From the NCBI GenBank assembly GCA_002713145.1, contig PAVS01000016.1, positions 1 to 64,000 of the forward strand: DNA of 64,000 bases, read 5' to 3'. Within the stretch, counting starts at the first letter, position 1. Each line of letters begins with the position of its first letter. Shown here in pieces: positions 43,480 to 51,502 of the stretch. The position numbers and the translations under genes are program-made. The notes beneath the pieces were generated by a model. That model did no database searches. It worked only from the letters and a program-made list of their open reading frames with translations, and was not told the DNA's origin. Source of the DNA: Halobacteriovoraceae bacterium. Lineage in GTDB: Bacteria; Bdellovibrionota; Bacteriovoracia; Bacteriovoracales; Bacteriovoracaceae.

Positions 43480-44024
43480 TACCACATTATTTACACAGTT
43501 TCATTATTTTTTTGTATATAAGTTATTAATATTAGACACTTAGACACATCGCTTAATTTTTCTGTATGCATTTTTGCCTATATTCCATCTAGGTTATTCT
43601 ACCACACTGAAAAACGATAATCTCTAAAGAATAGTTAAGTTTTATGAATAAATAGTTATTAGCGTGTGGAATATTGGTTCGGTTTTAAAAAAGGCTACGA
43701 GGTTACGTTTCTACTAAGCTAATTTCCTAGCTGCTCAGGTACTAGCTGAACCCAAGGAATACAAGTCTATCTCTATTCTCACTCACCTCTTTAGCTTACC
43801 TTTAAGATAGTCAGAGGCTACTAAGACCACCTTTTTCTTTATGTTTGAGGATTAAAGTAGTTCAGCGTTAAGCCCAAGGAAGCAAAAAAATTTTTATCCA
43901 TCTCATAAAAATAAACAGGTTCCATTCTCAAAATCTGGTGCAAAATAAACCTCCTTTTTGAGTGTTATGTAATTTTCTCTTTTGCTTTAGTTGAGTGTTA
44001 AGCAAACTGTACCCAAATTTTTAA
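43480..44024. other. Non-coding stretch between the toxin operon and the HicB-like gene
   Basis: About 545 bp without a supportable gene on either strand. CCCAAGGAA occurs twice (near 43752 and 43873) in similar surroundings. No convincing RNA or terminator is visible. It may hold the promoter of the toxin operon at its left edge and decayed coding sequence. Confidence 0.4.
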
Positions 44025-44216
44025 CTAAACATAGAGAAAGTTTATATGTATATCTTTGCAAGTGGCTTCCAAATGTAAAGAGAGAGCTTCGTAAGCCATC
44101 TTTTTAGCATGTTCAATATTCTCTCCGGACGTATGACAACCTTCTAGCTCTGGAAATATAACCGTGTAAGAAGCACCATCTTTTAAAATCTTTGCTGTGT
44201 AAATATTCTTTTCCAT
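44025..44216 (-). CDS. HicB-like antitoxin, truncated
   Basis: 63 residues. The first 50 match the partial RNase H fold of HicB: YTAKILKDGASYTVIFPELE, then GCHTSGENIEHAKKMAYEAL. The chain then diverges (CKDIHINFLYV) and lacks the usual C-terminal DNA-binding half. No HicA-like toxin is found beside it. Either an orphan or a fragment left by deletion. Confidence 0.65.
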   Translation of the reverse strand: MEKNIYTAKILKDGASYTVIFPELEGCHTSGENIEHAKKMAYEALSLHLEATCKDIHINFLYV

Positions 44217-44358
44217 TTCTGTCCTATACTCAAATATTATAAAAACTTAAAAAGAAGAGCCCCACCAAATATTGGAAGTATTGCAAGATAATCAGTGGAA
44301 AAAACATAAGTTTATCCATGAATATAGTTTTTCTTATTTTTGTACTTACATGAAATAT

Positions 44359-44496
44359 TTATTTTTTTGAAAAATACCAATCTGACTTCCCCTTGGCTAA
44401 ATAATAGATTTTAAAACCTTTAAAAGAATCAGTGTTAATAGACTTACATATCCTATATCCTTCCAGAATAATCAATAACAAGATTATTATTTTCAA
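44359..44496 (-). CDS. Small exported peptide, possible
   Basis: A 45-codon frame from TTG 44496: MKIIILLLIILEGYRICKS, a signal-like segment, followed by FKGFKIYYLAKGKSDWYF. The second part looks like a real protein strand pair. The start codon is weak and no clear ribosome site is present, so this could be the end of a decayed gene. Confidence 0.3.
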   Translation of the reverse strand: MKIIILLLIILEGYRICKSINTDSFKGFKIYYLAKGKSDWYFSKK

Positions 44497-44595
44497 AGAG
44501 GCATACTCATCTTCTTAATACCAATCATTGAATCGCACGAAGAATTTCTTTATTAGTTTTAACATAACTATGATTGATCTCATAAATCCATATAT

Positions 44596-44781
44596 TTATA
44601 AAAACACATACACTAATCCTACTATTAGTGTGATTGCTAGCGTTCCAATATTAGCATTTAGAAATGTGTCATCATCTAAAACACTTTCGAATGTTCTTTT
44701 TTTATAATGAAATAACCATCTTACAAAAGCTCCAGGTACAATTAAAGTATATTTCAGTGCTATCAGTAGGAAAGTTTCCAT
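44596..44781 (-). CDS. Small membrane protein of the island
   Basis: 61 residues with two hydrophobic segments (LLIALKYTLIVPGAFVRWLF and IGTLAITLIVGLVYVFL) around a short charged loop. AAGG stands nine bases before the ATG. It lies 17 bases after the next gene upstream and is probably co-transcribed with it. No family is recognised. Confidence 0.6.
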   Translation of the reverse strand: METFLLIALKYTLIVPGAFVRWLFHYKKRTFESVLDDDTFLNANIGTLAITLIVGLVYVFL

Positions 44782-44798
44782 TTAAATTACCTTAAAAA

Positions 44799-45284
44799 TT
44801 ATGAAGCAATATCCATAATATCCCTGTCCATCATTGAAACCTTTGATTTATTAACATAGTTTTTGAGTTTGTATTTATTGGTTATAATATTAAAAAGTGC
44901 CTGAGAGCTTACTTCTGTTTTCCCGGGCCCGTACAAATTACTGCAAAGAAACCTATAAGTTATGGTTTTAGTCTCTAGATAATAAATATTTGTTGAATAA
45001 TCATATTCGTGTGCAATTAAATCATTAACTCTATAAGTATATTCTTTAGTAAATTTATTTTTTCTTAATTTTATTATTACCTTTGATTTACCGAATTTTA
45101 ACGAGATAAGTGGATTCAGGTCTTTTTCTAATATAAAAGCTAGTAGTGAAAAAGGAATAGTTGCACAGAATATTGCTATATAATGATTACTAATATTATT
45201 ATAGAACAATACACCTATAAATAAAGCAATAGATGTGAACGTAATAATCTTAATCCAGTTTCGTTTAATTACATAGCTTTCCAT
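44799..45284 (-). CDS. Two-helix membrane protein, paralogue of the broken gene at 60062
   Basis: 161 residues: two N-terminal membrane helices (about 10-55), then a cytoplasmic domain with LIAHEYDYSTNIYYLETKTI and SSQALFNIITNKYKLKNYV. The gene at 60062-60555 has LIAHEYNDINNKYYLETKN and SSQKLYDANSARYILGPNV in the same order, so they share ancestry. No function is known for either. No ribosome site is evident. Confidence 0.65.
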   Translation of the reverse strand: MESYVIKRNWIKIITFTSIALFIGVLFYNNISNHYIAIFCATIPFSLLAFILEKDLNPLISLKFGKSKVIIKLRKNKFTKEYTYRVNDLIAHEYDYSTNIYYLETKTITYRFLCSNLYGPGKTEVSSQALFNIITNKYKLKNYVNKSKVSMMDRDIMDIAS

Positions 45285-45347
45285 TTAGAATAATTATAAC
45301 ATGGTTATAACTTAATAAAACTTAAACTAAATAAGTTGTTCACGAGT

Positions 45348-45456
45348 GTTGTACACAATTCACCTATTTTATTTGAGACCTTAGCTTTTCACCTGCGCCT
45401 CATTCACGATTATGTACAACATGTGTACGACAGCCACCAAAAAAGACCCGAAATTA
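45348..45456. repeat. Integrase arm-type sites, right end
   Basis: Inverted GTTGTACA (45348-45355), then TGTACAAC (45413-45420) and TGTACGAC (45424-45431) with the same 11-bp period as the left end, then ACCCGAAATTA (45446-45456), identical to 39459-39469. Confidence 0.65.
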
Positions 45457-45549
45457 CCCAAACTAGAACGAAGTCAAAAAGTATTTAAGTTACCGGTTTA
45501 ATTAACTTTTTCCTTTAATTTCGGAAACTTGGAAATTTGAGTGAGCGAT

Positions 45550-45597
45550 TTCATATCCCGAAGGTCGGCAGTTCAACTCTGCCCGTCGCTACCAATT
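45550..45597 (+). repeat. attR core (48-bp direct repeat, copy 2)
   Basis: Exact copy of 39324-39371. It holds only the tRNA 3' half, so it is not a functional tRNA. The upstream bases (GAGCGAT) do not continue the tRNA. Confidence 0.95.
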
Positions 45598-45613
45598 TAA
45601 ATCCAATAAAACA

Positions 45614-46621
45614 TTACTGTGTTGTAAGGAGATTCTCTTTTGGGATTTCTGTCCGAGTTTTGTAATGAAGAATATTTTCCAGTGAGATTCTTGCGATATT
45701 TTCAAGAGCTTCTTTGGTAAAAAAACCTTGATGTGAAGTGACCAAAACATTTGTAAAACTCATGAGCCTGAGAAGCGATTCATCAGATATACCCTTTTCA
45801 GAATGATCATAGAAAAAGACATCTTCTTCATGCTCATAGACATCTAAACCCACTCCCCTTAATTCATTCTTCTTAAGCTTAGCAACTAGAGCACTTGTAT
45901 CGATTAATGCTCCTCTACCAGTATTTAATAAAAAAGCAGTCGGTTTTAAAAAATCAATTGTTTTAGAATTAATTACGTATCGAGTTGATTCATTTAAAGG
46001 ACAATGGAGACTCACAATGTCTGACTGGCTTAATAGGTCCTTTAATTCATTCACATAGCTGGCCTTTAGCTCCTTTTCAAGCTCATTATCTTTATGAATG
46101 TCATAGAGAAGAATTTTACAGCCGAACCCTTTCATTATACGAGCAAAAGCACTTCCAATTTTCCCTGTCCCAATGACTCCTACAGTTTTACCAAAGAGAG
46201 TCAAACCTTCTAGTCCATCTAGAGTGAAATTAAAATCTTTTACCCTTTGGAAAGCTTTCATGTATTTTCTATTTAAGCATAATAAGAGTCCAACAGTATG
46301 TTCAGCAATTGCCTCTGGAGAATAGGAGGGAACTCTGGTGACCATAAGTCCTATCTTTTGAGCATGGGCGAGATCAATATGAGAGTATCCCGCTGACCTA
46401 AGTGAAATAAGTTTTACTCCAAAATTTTTTAGTTTTGTTAAGACATTTTTATCTAGGGTATCACTGGCCCAACAGCTGATACAATCAAATCCCTGAGCGA
46501 GCTCGACGGTGTCTTTATTCAGACTGGTTTCGATATACTCAACTTTTAGGTCTAACTCGTCTGCCCAATGAGTCAGATATTTTTGTTCAAATTTATGGGT
46601 GCTAAAACATTTTATCTTCAT
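45614..46621 (-). CDS. ldhA: D-lactate dehydrogenase, LdhA-like
   Basis: 335 residues of the D-2-hydroxyacid dehydrogenase family. NAD site GVIGTGKIGSAFARIM, catalytic Arg in SLRSAGYSHID, LLNTGRGALID, Glu in YEHEEDVFFYDHS and His in VTSHQGFF. The FFYDHS and SHQGF sequences are typical of fermentative LdhA, reducing pyruvate to D-lactate. A TGAT-N4-ATCA box 70 bp upstream suggests induction at low oxygen. Confidence 0.88.
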   Translation of the reverse strand: MKIKCFSTHKFEQKYLTHWADELDLKVEYIETSLNKDTVELAQGFDCISCWASDTLDKNVLTKLKNFGVKLISLRSAGYSHIDLAHAQKIGLMVTRVPSYSPEAIAEHTVGLLLCLNRKYMKAFQRVKDFNFTLDGLEGLTLFGKTVGVIGTGKIGSAFARIMKGFGCKILLYDIHKDNELEKELKASYVNELKDLLSQSDIVSLHCPLNESTRYVINSKTIDFLKPTAFLLNTGRGALIDTSALVAKLKKNELRGVGLDVYEHEEDVFFYDHSEKGISDESLLRLMSFTNVLVTSHQGFFTKEALENIARISLENILHYKTRTEIPKENLLTTQ

Positions 46622-46690
46622 ATTCCCTTCATTTACAGCAAAGTATCTTATAAATTTAAAGAATTTTATGATCTAGAAAATGCTAATAGC

Positions 46691-46702
46691 TGATTAAGAT
46701 CA
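46691..46702. promoter_or_regulatory. FNR/CRP-type box before ldhA
   Basis: TGATTAAGATCA, a TGAT-N4-ATCA dyad, centred about 75 bp upstream of the ldhA start. One of five such boxes in 46.7-60.1 kb. Confidence 0.6.
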
Positions 46703-46720
46703 GTATTTAAAGAGTATAGA

Positions 46721-47092
46721 TTATTGTGCCTTCTCAAAGCCTGAAAAGTCATCCACTGATTTAAGGCCGTCATTGACGAAAATATAGTTAATTTGATGTT
46801 GATCTACGACATTTGGAATAACATGCTTAAGTGAGCCAATTTTTAAAACCATATCGACCTCAATGATCCTCTTACAGCTTTTTTGTAATTGAGATTTTAA
46901 ATGGTTTAAATCTCGTTGGAGTCTCTTTTTGAACATATCATTTGTTTCTATCACACATCTCCCCTCAACTTGATCCACATGATAGGTTTTAAGCAAGAGG
47001 ATTTTTACTGGTTTATCCCTCATCTTTTCAATGAAAGTTTTAAGGAGGAAGTCTATGTTCTTGTTGAGATCAACAGGGTACAGAATATTCAT
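46721..47092 (-). CDS. Universal-stress-protein-like protein
   Basis: 123 residues: MNILYPVDLNKNIDFLLKTF opens like a USP, with a helical middle and a closing KIGSLKHVIPNVVDQHQINY strand-helix. The ATP-binding GxxG-SxxxxV end is missing, so it is a short, non-nucleotide-binding type. AGAGGT abuts the ATG, and the predicted -10 would place the transcript start at or near the ATG. Confidence 0.6.
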   Translation of the reverse strand: MNILYPVDLNKNIDFLLKTFIEKMRDKPVKILLLKTYHVDQVEGRCVIETNDMFKKRLQRDLNHLKSQLQKSCKRIIEVDMVLKIGSLKHVIPNVVDQHQINYIFVNDGLKSVDDFSGFEKAQ

Positions 47093-47127
47093 ACCTCTAT
47101 ATTAGTATAAGCATACTAACATAAATA

Positions 47128-47139
47128 TGATTTAAGTCA
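47128..47139. promoter_or_regulatory. FNR/CRP-type box before the USP-like gene
   Basis: TGATTTAAGTCA (one mismatch in the right half). On the minus strand a TAATAT -10 lies 32 bp from its centre, the class II activator geometry. Confidence 0.55.
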
Positions 47140-48180
47140 GTAATCCTGGTGAGATAAGCCCTGACTATCTAGGATTTTTATTTGTCGCCCCACAGGCTCG
47201 ATAAGGCCATCTTTTTTAAAATCACTTAAACAGCGAATAACTGTCTCCGTTGTCGTTCCGGCCAGTGAAGCTAGATCATCTCTGGTGATCTTCAGAGTAT
47301 CGGACTTTGCTCTTTGGTGTAAATCAATTAGCGCCTTTGCAATACGAAGCCTCACAGTATCATAGGCGAAACTAAGGAGTTGCTCTTCTTTAGCTTCAAT
47401 ATGATTCGCTAACATTTTTATAAATTGATTTGATATATCCCTATTGGCCAAAATAAGTTTTAAAAAATCTTCTTTAGGAAGCTTGGCCACTTGGCTTTCT
47501 TCCAAAGCGAGACAGCTACTCATATATTTATCACCTCTGAGCAAACTTGTTGTCCCGCAAAATTCATTTTTCTCGATAACTTCAACTATATATTCTTTTC
47601 CGTCATTATGATTTTTAAAAACCTTTAACTTACCCGATATGAGAAAATAGACAAACTGAGGTGTGTCCCCTTCATTAAAAAGAATTTGTTTCTTTTTAAT
47701 GCTAGTCGCTCCAAACTCTTTAGCTTTTTCCGATAAATTAACTTTTTGATCTACTTCCGCTAAAAAGCCCTTCAGGGTTGAGTGAGAGTTACTGTAATAA
47801 TCTTTTAATGACTGCAGCTTTTTCAAACGCATATCAATAGCACTTAATAGCTCTTCATCATCATAGGGTTTCATTAAATAATCATCTGCCCCTAGTTCCA
47901 TACCTTTGCGTAAATCACTTTTTTCTGCTTTGGCGGTGAGAAATATAAAAGGAATCGTTGAGGTCGCTGGTGACTTGGCTAAACGATTAAGAACTCCATA
48001 ACCATCAAGCTTGGGCATCATGATATCACAAATAATCAAGTCTGGTTTTAACTCTCTTGCTTTGGCGCAGCCGTGTTCACCATCTTCAGCAGAGTAAACA
48101 GTAAAGCCAGCTAATTCGAGAATTTCAGCTGTATTTTCCCTCATGACTTTATCATCTTCGATTAAGAGTATTTGTTTCAT
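47137..48180 (-). CDS. Receiver-CRP fusion transcription factor
   Basis: 347 residues. Receiver domain (1-120) with phospho-Asp in DLIICDIMMPKLDGYG and Lys in YLMKPYDDEEL. A cyclic-nucleotide-type barrel (about 150-265) and a CRP-type HTH (about 275-340) follow, with recognition helix TTTETVIRCLSDF. Glu and Arg that contact TGA in FNR/CRP are kept, and FNR's Ser is Ile. No FNR-type iron-sulfur Cys cluster is present. It overlaps the kinase gene by four bases, so the kinase likely phosphorylates it. Confidence 0.9.
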   Translation of the reverse strand: MKQILLIEDDKVMRENTAEILELAGFTVYSAEDGEHGCAKARELKPDLIICDIMMPKLDGYGVLNRLAKSPATSTIPFIFLTAKAEKSDLRKGMELGADDYLMKPYDDEELLSAIDMRLKKLQSLKDYYSNSHSTLKGFLAEVDQKVNLSEKAKEFGATSIKKKQILFNEGDTPQFVYFLISGKLKVFKNHNDGKEYIVEVIEKNEFCGTTSLLRGDKYMSSCLALEESQVAKLPKEDFLKLILANRDISNQFIKMLANHIEAKEEQLLSFAYDTVRLRIAKALIDLHQRAKSDTLKITRDDLASLAGTTTETVIRCLSDFKKDGLIEPVGRQIKILDSQGLSHQDY

Positions 48181-49403
48181 TCAAGCTCCGTAGGTAAGGT
48201 TATAGTAAAGGTTGTGCCTTCGTTTTCAACACTGCTAAATTCTATTTTACCAGAAATAAAATCTAGATATTTTTTAACAATTGAGAGTCCCAACCCGGTG
48301 CCTTGAATATGAGTAACATTGGAGGCACGATGAAAACGAGAAAAAAGTTTTTCCTGGTCAACCTGAGGGATGCCAATTCCAAAGTCCTGAACAGATATCG
48401 ACCACAAGTTGTCATTAAACACTGAAGAGATCACTATTTTTTTTGAATGATCACTATATTTAACTGCGTTTGATATAAGATTCAAAAGTATATTTTTTAA
48501 TATTTTTGGGTCTTGATAAACTTTCTTATCCTCTCCCTGAAATTGAAAGTCGATAGTAATTTCATCTGCAAGGGTATTCTCTATCTCCCCTATTATTTTT
48601 TCCAGTTCAACTTTTGCAGAAAAATGATGAGCTTCAGCACCCACAAGACCTTGTTCTAACTTATCTAGGGATAAGAAATCGTTTAAAATAGAAGTAAGGT
48701 TGTTAACTGATGATTTAATCGTATTAATATGCTTATCACATTTTTCAATCATACCCTTATCAATATATTTTTTGATTAGACTTGTGGAACTTAAAATTCC
48801 ACCGAGAGGTGTGCGAAACTCATGAGATGCCATAGAGACAAATCTTGATTTTAAGTCATTTAACTCTTTTTCTTTTTCAAAAGCTGCTCTCACTTGAGCT
48901 TCGATTTCTTTGCGTTTAATTATTTGCTGTTCTAAATCTTTATTGACATGATTGAGTTCAATTAAAGCATCTGAAAGGTCTCTGGTTCTATCATCAACTT
49001 TTCTCTCTAGTTCTACACTATAAGCTTTGAGCGCATCTCTATTTTTTTTGGACTCAGTTATATCATTGATAAAACTCACCACTCTTAGTTCATTATCATC
49101 CTTAAAAAATGAAAGGGAGACCTCAACATAAAACTCTGCACCATTTTTTTTAACGGCTTTAAGATCTCTCCCTTCCCCCATAGGTCTATTTGTGGGCTGA
49201 GACATGTAGTTATTTCTGAGTTGGATATGCTTAGTTTTTAATTTTGCAGGGAGAAGGACTTCAATTTTTTTATTAATCAACTCGCCAGCATCATAGCCGA
49301 ACATAGATTCTGCAAAAGGGTTAATTCCTACAATGCCCCCAGAGGGGTCAGCAATAATGATTCCTATATTGGCTTCTTTAAATAGTATATTTTCTGAAAA
49401 CAT
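48177..49403 (-). CDS. FixL-like PAS sensor histidine kinase
   Basis: 408 residues. PAS domain (1-120) with PAKLKTKHIQLRNNYMSQPT and DLKAVKKNGAEFYVEVSLSF, which aligns with the FixL heme PAS including a His in the position of the FixL heme ligand. Coiled-coil, HisKA with MASHEFRTPL, then N box LISNAVKY, G1 DFGIGIP and G2 GTGLGLSIV. No membrane segment, so a cytoplasmic sensor. Heme binding is inference. It is downstream of hemN. Confidence 0.88.
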   Translation of the reverse strand: MFSENILFKEANIGIIIADPSGGIVGINPFAESMFGYDAGELINKKIEVLLPAKLKTKHIQLRNNYMSQPTNRPMGEGRDLKAVKKNGAEFYVEVSLSFFKDDNELRVVSFINDITESKKNRDALKAYSVELERKVDDRTRDLSDALIELNHVNKDLEQQIIKRKEIEAQVRAAFEKEKELNDLKSRFVSMASHEFRTPLGGILSSTSLIKKYIDKGMIEKCDKHINTIKSSVNNLTSILNDFLSLDKLEQGLVGAEAHHFSAKVELEKIIGEIENTLADEITIDFQFQGEDKKVYQDPKILKNILLNLISNAVKYSDHSKKIVISSVFNDNLWSISVQDFGIGIPQVDQEKLFSRFHRASNVTHIQGTGLGLSIVKKYLDFISGKIEFSSVENEGTTFTITLPTELE

Positions 49404-49442
49404 AGTTCTTTATAACGCAGTCCTTAAAATACTGTCAAACGG

Positions 49443-50783
49443 TTATGCTGTAGAGCTAAAGTTCTTCCCCAAAGCTCGAGTTGACCGAAGATGGCCATCA
49501 AAAACCGAAGCAATATTTCTTAAAAAGGGCTTTCCTATTTCAGTGACACTAAGACCTTCATTGGAGAGCTCAATAAGACCATCTCGTCTGAGCTGATCAA
49601 TCTCTTGAATGATTTGATTATTACGTTTGAACCTTTGATATTGTTTAGGCTCAATTCGGCTATAACACATAAGCTCAGCGATAATCTGTGCCTCCAGCTT
49701 TTCATCTGTAGATAAATAATGACTTTTGTTAATTTTGATTTGGGAATTAGCTATAGCATACTGATAAGTTATAAGATCTTTAGGGTTCTGTACAAATGAC
49801 TCAGGGGTTTGAGATATCGCTGATGCACCTAGCCCTATTAAAACGTCAGATTTTTTATCTGTATAACCCATAAAACTTCTGGTGAGAGTTCTTTTTTCTT
49901 TGGCCTTGCCCAAAAAAGAATTCGGCATTGCGAAGTGATCGAGCCCGATTTCTTGATAACCAAGATACTCGAGTCCCATCTTTGCCTTTTTATACAATTC
50001 CTGTTTGGCCTGTGGACTTGGTAGGTCATCTTCATTGATTAATTTTTGATTCTTTAACTGGGTTGGCAAATGAGCGTAGCTATAAAGGGCCATAAGATCC
50101 GGTGATAGCATTTTTACAAACTCTAGGGTCTGTGTGATGCTTTTTGTATTTTGTTTGGGGAGACCATAAATTAAATCAAAATTGAAACTTTCAAAACCGA
50201 TCTCTTTTATCCAACCACAAATGACTTTAATGAGCTCGAAGGGCTGCACACGGTTTATGACCTTTTGAACCTTAGGATCAAAGTCTTGAATGCCCATGGA
50301 TAATCTTTTAAAGCCATATTCTTTTAAAAGATACAAAAAATCTTTATTTAAAACTCTAGGGTCAAGTTCTATTGCCCCAATAAAATCTGAAGCTATATAA
50401 GGTTTAAAAAAAGCCAATAATAATGAGAAGTTTTCATTAGATAAATTATTGGGAGTTCCTCCGCCAAAGTGAAGTGATTTAATTTTTATAAGGGGATATT
50501 TCTGAATATATATCTTCCATTCATCCATTATGCTTTGAACATATATTCTCATTTTTTCTTGATCTTTAGAGATGACTCTATTACAGCCGCAATACCAACA
50601 AAGTTGCTGACAAAAAGGTATATGGATATAAAGATCGACCCCTTGAGAGAGATCATATTGAGACAAAATATCAAATCGATCTTGCTCACTTATATTATTT
50701 TTCCAAAATGGTACTGTTGGATAGCTTGTATAGCGAGGTGTGGGTATATTATATTTTTTTAAAAGTTCTGCTGGAGTCGTCAT
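49443..50783 (-). CDS. hemN: Oxygen-independent coproporphyrinogen III oxidase
   Basis: 446 residues with the radical-SAM motif HIPFCQQLCWYCGCN (CX3CX2CXC, the HemN type), FGGGTPNNLS and GLDHFAMP. It decarboxylates coproporphyrinogen III for heme synthesis without oxygen. It follows the SafE-like gene by eight bases in the cbb3 block, matching the need for heme under low oxygen. Confidence 0.95.
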   Translation of the reverse strand: MTTPAELLKKYNIPTPRYTSYPTVPFWKNNISEQDRFDILSQYDLSQGVDLYIHIPFCQQLCWYCGCNRVISKDQEKMRIYVQSIMDEWKIYIQKYPLIKIKSLHFGGGTPNNLSNENFSLLLAFFKPYIASDFIGAIELDPRVLNKDFLYLLKEYGFKRLSMGIQDFDPKVQKVINRVQPFELIKVICGWIKEIGFESFNFDLIYGLPKQNTKSITQTLEFVKMLSPDLMALYSYAHLPTQLKNQKLINEDDLPSPQAKQELYKKAKMGLEYLGYQEIGLDHFAMPNSFLGKAKEKRTLTRSFMGYTDKKSDVLIGLGASAISQTPESFVQNPKDLITYQYAIANSQIKINKSHYLSTDEKLEAQIIAELMCYSRIEPKQYQRFKRNNQIIQEIDQLRRDGLIELSNEGLSVTEIGKPFLRNIASVFDGHLRSTRALGKNFSSTA

Positions 50784-50791
50784 TTATGGTC

Positions 50792-51502
50792 CTAATGGCA
50801 AGATTGTCCAGTTGCTGCATAAATATGGTTGAGTCTGAAGACAATGGTTATTATGCCTATGAGCACTAAAGCCATTGAACTTATAGCTGGAAGTCGCTGA
50901 CTTAATGGCCTTAAAATCTTAGTTAAGATCAGGGGAGCCGATGCCATTAAGGGAAGTGTTCCCCCCCAGAAACTAATCACACCACCTACAGCTATTAATG
51001 GGTCATTTAATGTTACGAGTGCCAGAATCAAAGAATAAAGCAGACCGCAAGGAAGAAAGATAGTGAATACACCAATAAAAAAGCTCGTTTGAAAGCTCTT
51101 ATCCTCAGCATTTCTTTTTAAAAGTTGCCCATAAATTTTAAATAGGCTCTTGGGCATAAAGCGAGGTATGGTCTTTTTTAAACCTTGTCCATAATAGCTT
51201 TTAAGCCCTATCCAAATCAACATCGCCCCCATAAGGACACCAAAAAAGCTCGTTAATCCTGAGGCATTCATAGCGAAATCAAGCCCCTTACCTAAACTAC
51301 TGGCAACCAATGCAAGGGCCATATAACCAAGTAATCTTCCTATTTGATAAGCGACATTTTTTTGATGTGATCTTGAACACGCAAGAGCGATTCCACCACA
51401 CATCCCAACACAGTGAATACTCCCCACAAGTCCGACTACCAATGTCGTCCACAAAACGAAGTAAGGAGTCATATGCGCTAAATTATTTAATTGGTCCAAC
51501 AA
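50792..51502 (-). CDS. SafE/CcoH-associated membrane protein, TauE-like
   Basis: 236 residues with about six helices and the signature SIHCVGMCGGIALACS, characteristic of the SafE-like proteins found beside cbb3 oxidase genes. The paired Cys near His may handle copper. It overlaps ccoG by 20 bases. It probably helps copper delivery to the oxidase; direct evidence from sequence is limited to the motif and context. Confidence 0.85.
   Translation of the reverse strand: MLDQLNNLAHMTPYFVLWTTLVVGLVGSIHCVGMCGGIALACSRSHQKNVAYQIGRLLGYMALALVASSLGKGLDFAMNASGLTSFFGVLMGAMLIWIGLKSYYGQGLKKTIPRFMPKSLFKIYGQLLKRNAEDKSFQTSFFIGVFTIFLPCGLLYSLILALVTLNDPLIAVGGVISFWGGTLPLMASAPLILTKILRPLSQRLPAISSMALVLIGIITIVFRLNHIYAATGQSCH

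Larger units (their letters stand above)
39324..45597. mobile_element. 6.2-kb integrative island in tRNA-Met
   Basis: Bounded by a perfect 48-bp direct repeat, starting in the anticodon loop and ending three bases past the CCA. Integrase and excisionase-like genes are adjacent to attL; arm-type repeats stand at both ends. Cargo: a structured non-coding region, a three-gene toxin/antitoxin-like operon, a HicB-like fragment and small membrane proteins. There are no capsid, relaxase or replication genes, so it must depend on host or helper functions. Confidence 0.92.

Noticed and set aside
44217-44340. HicA toxin gene upstream of the HicB-like gene
   Set aside because: All minus-strand frames here give only a short hydrophobic peptide; no HicA double-stranded RNA-binding motif or catalytic His is seen.
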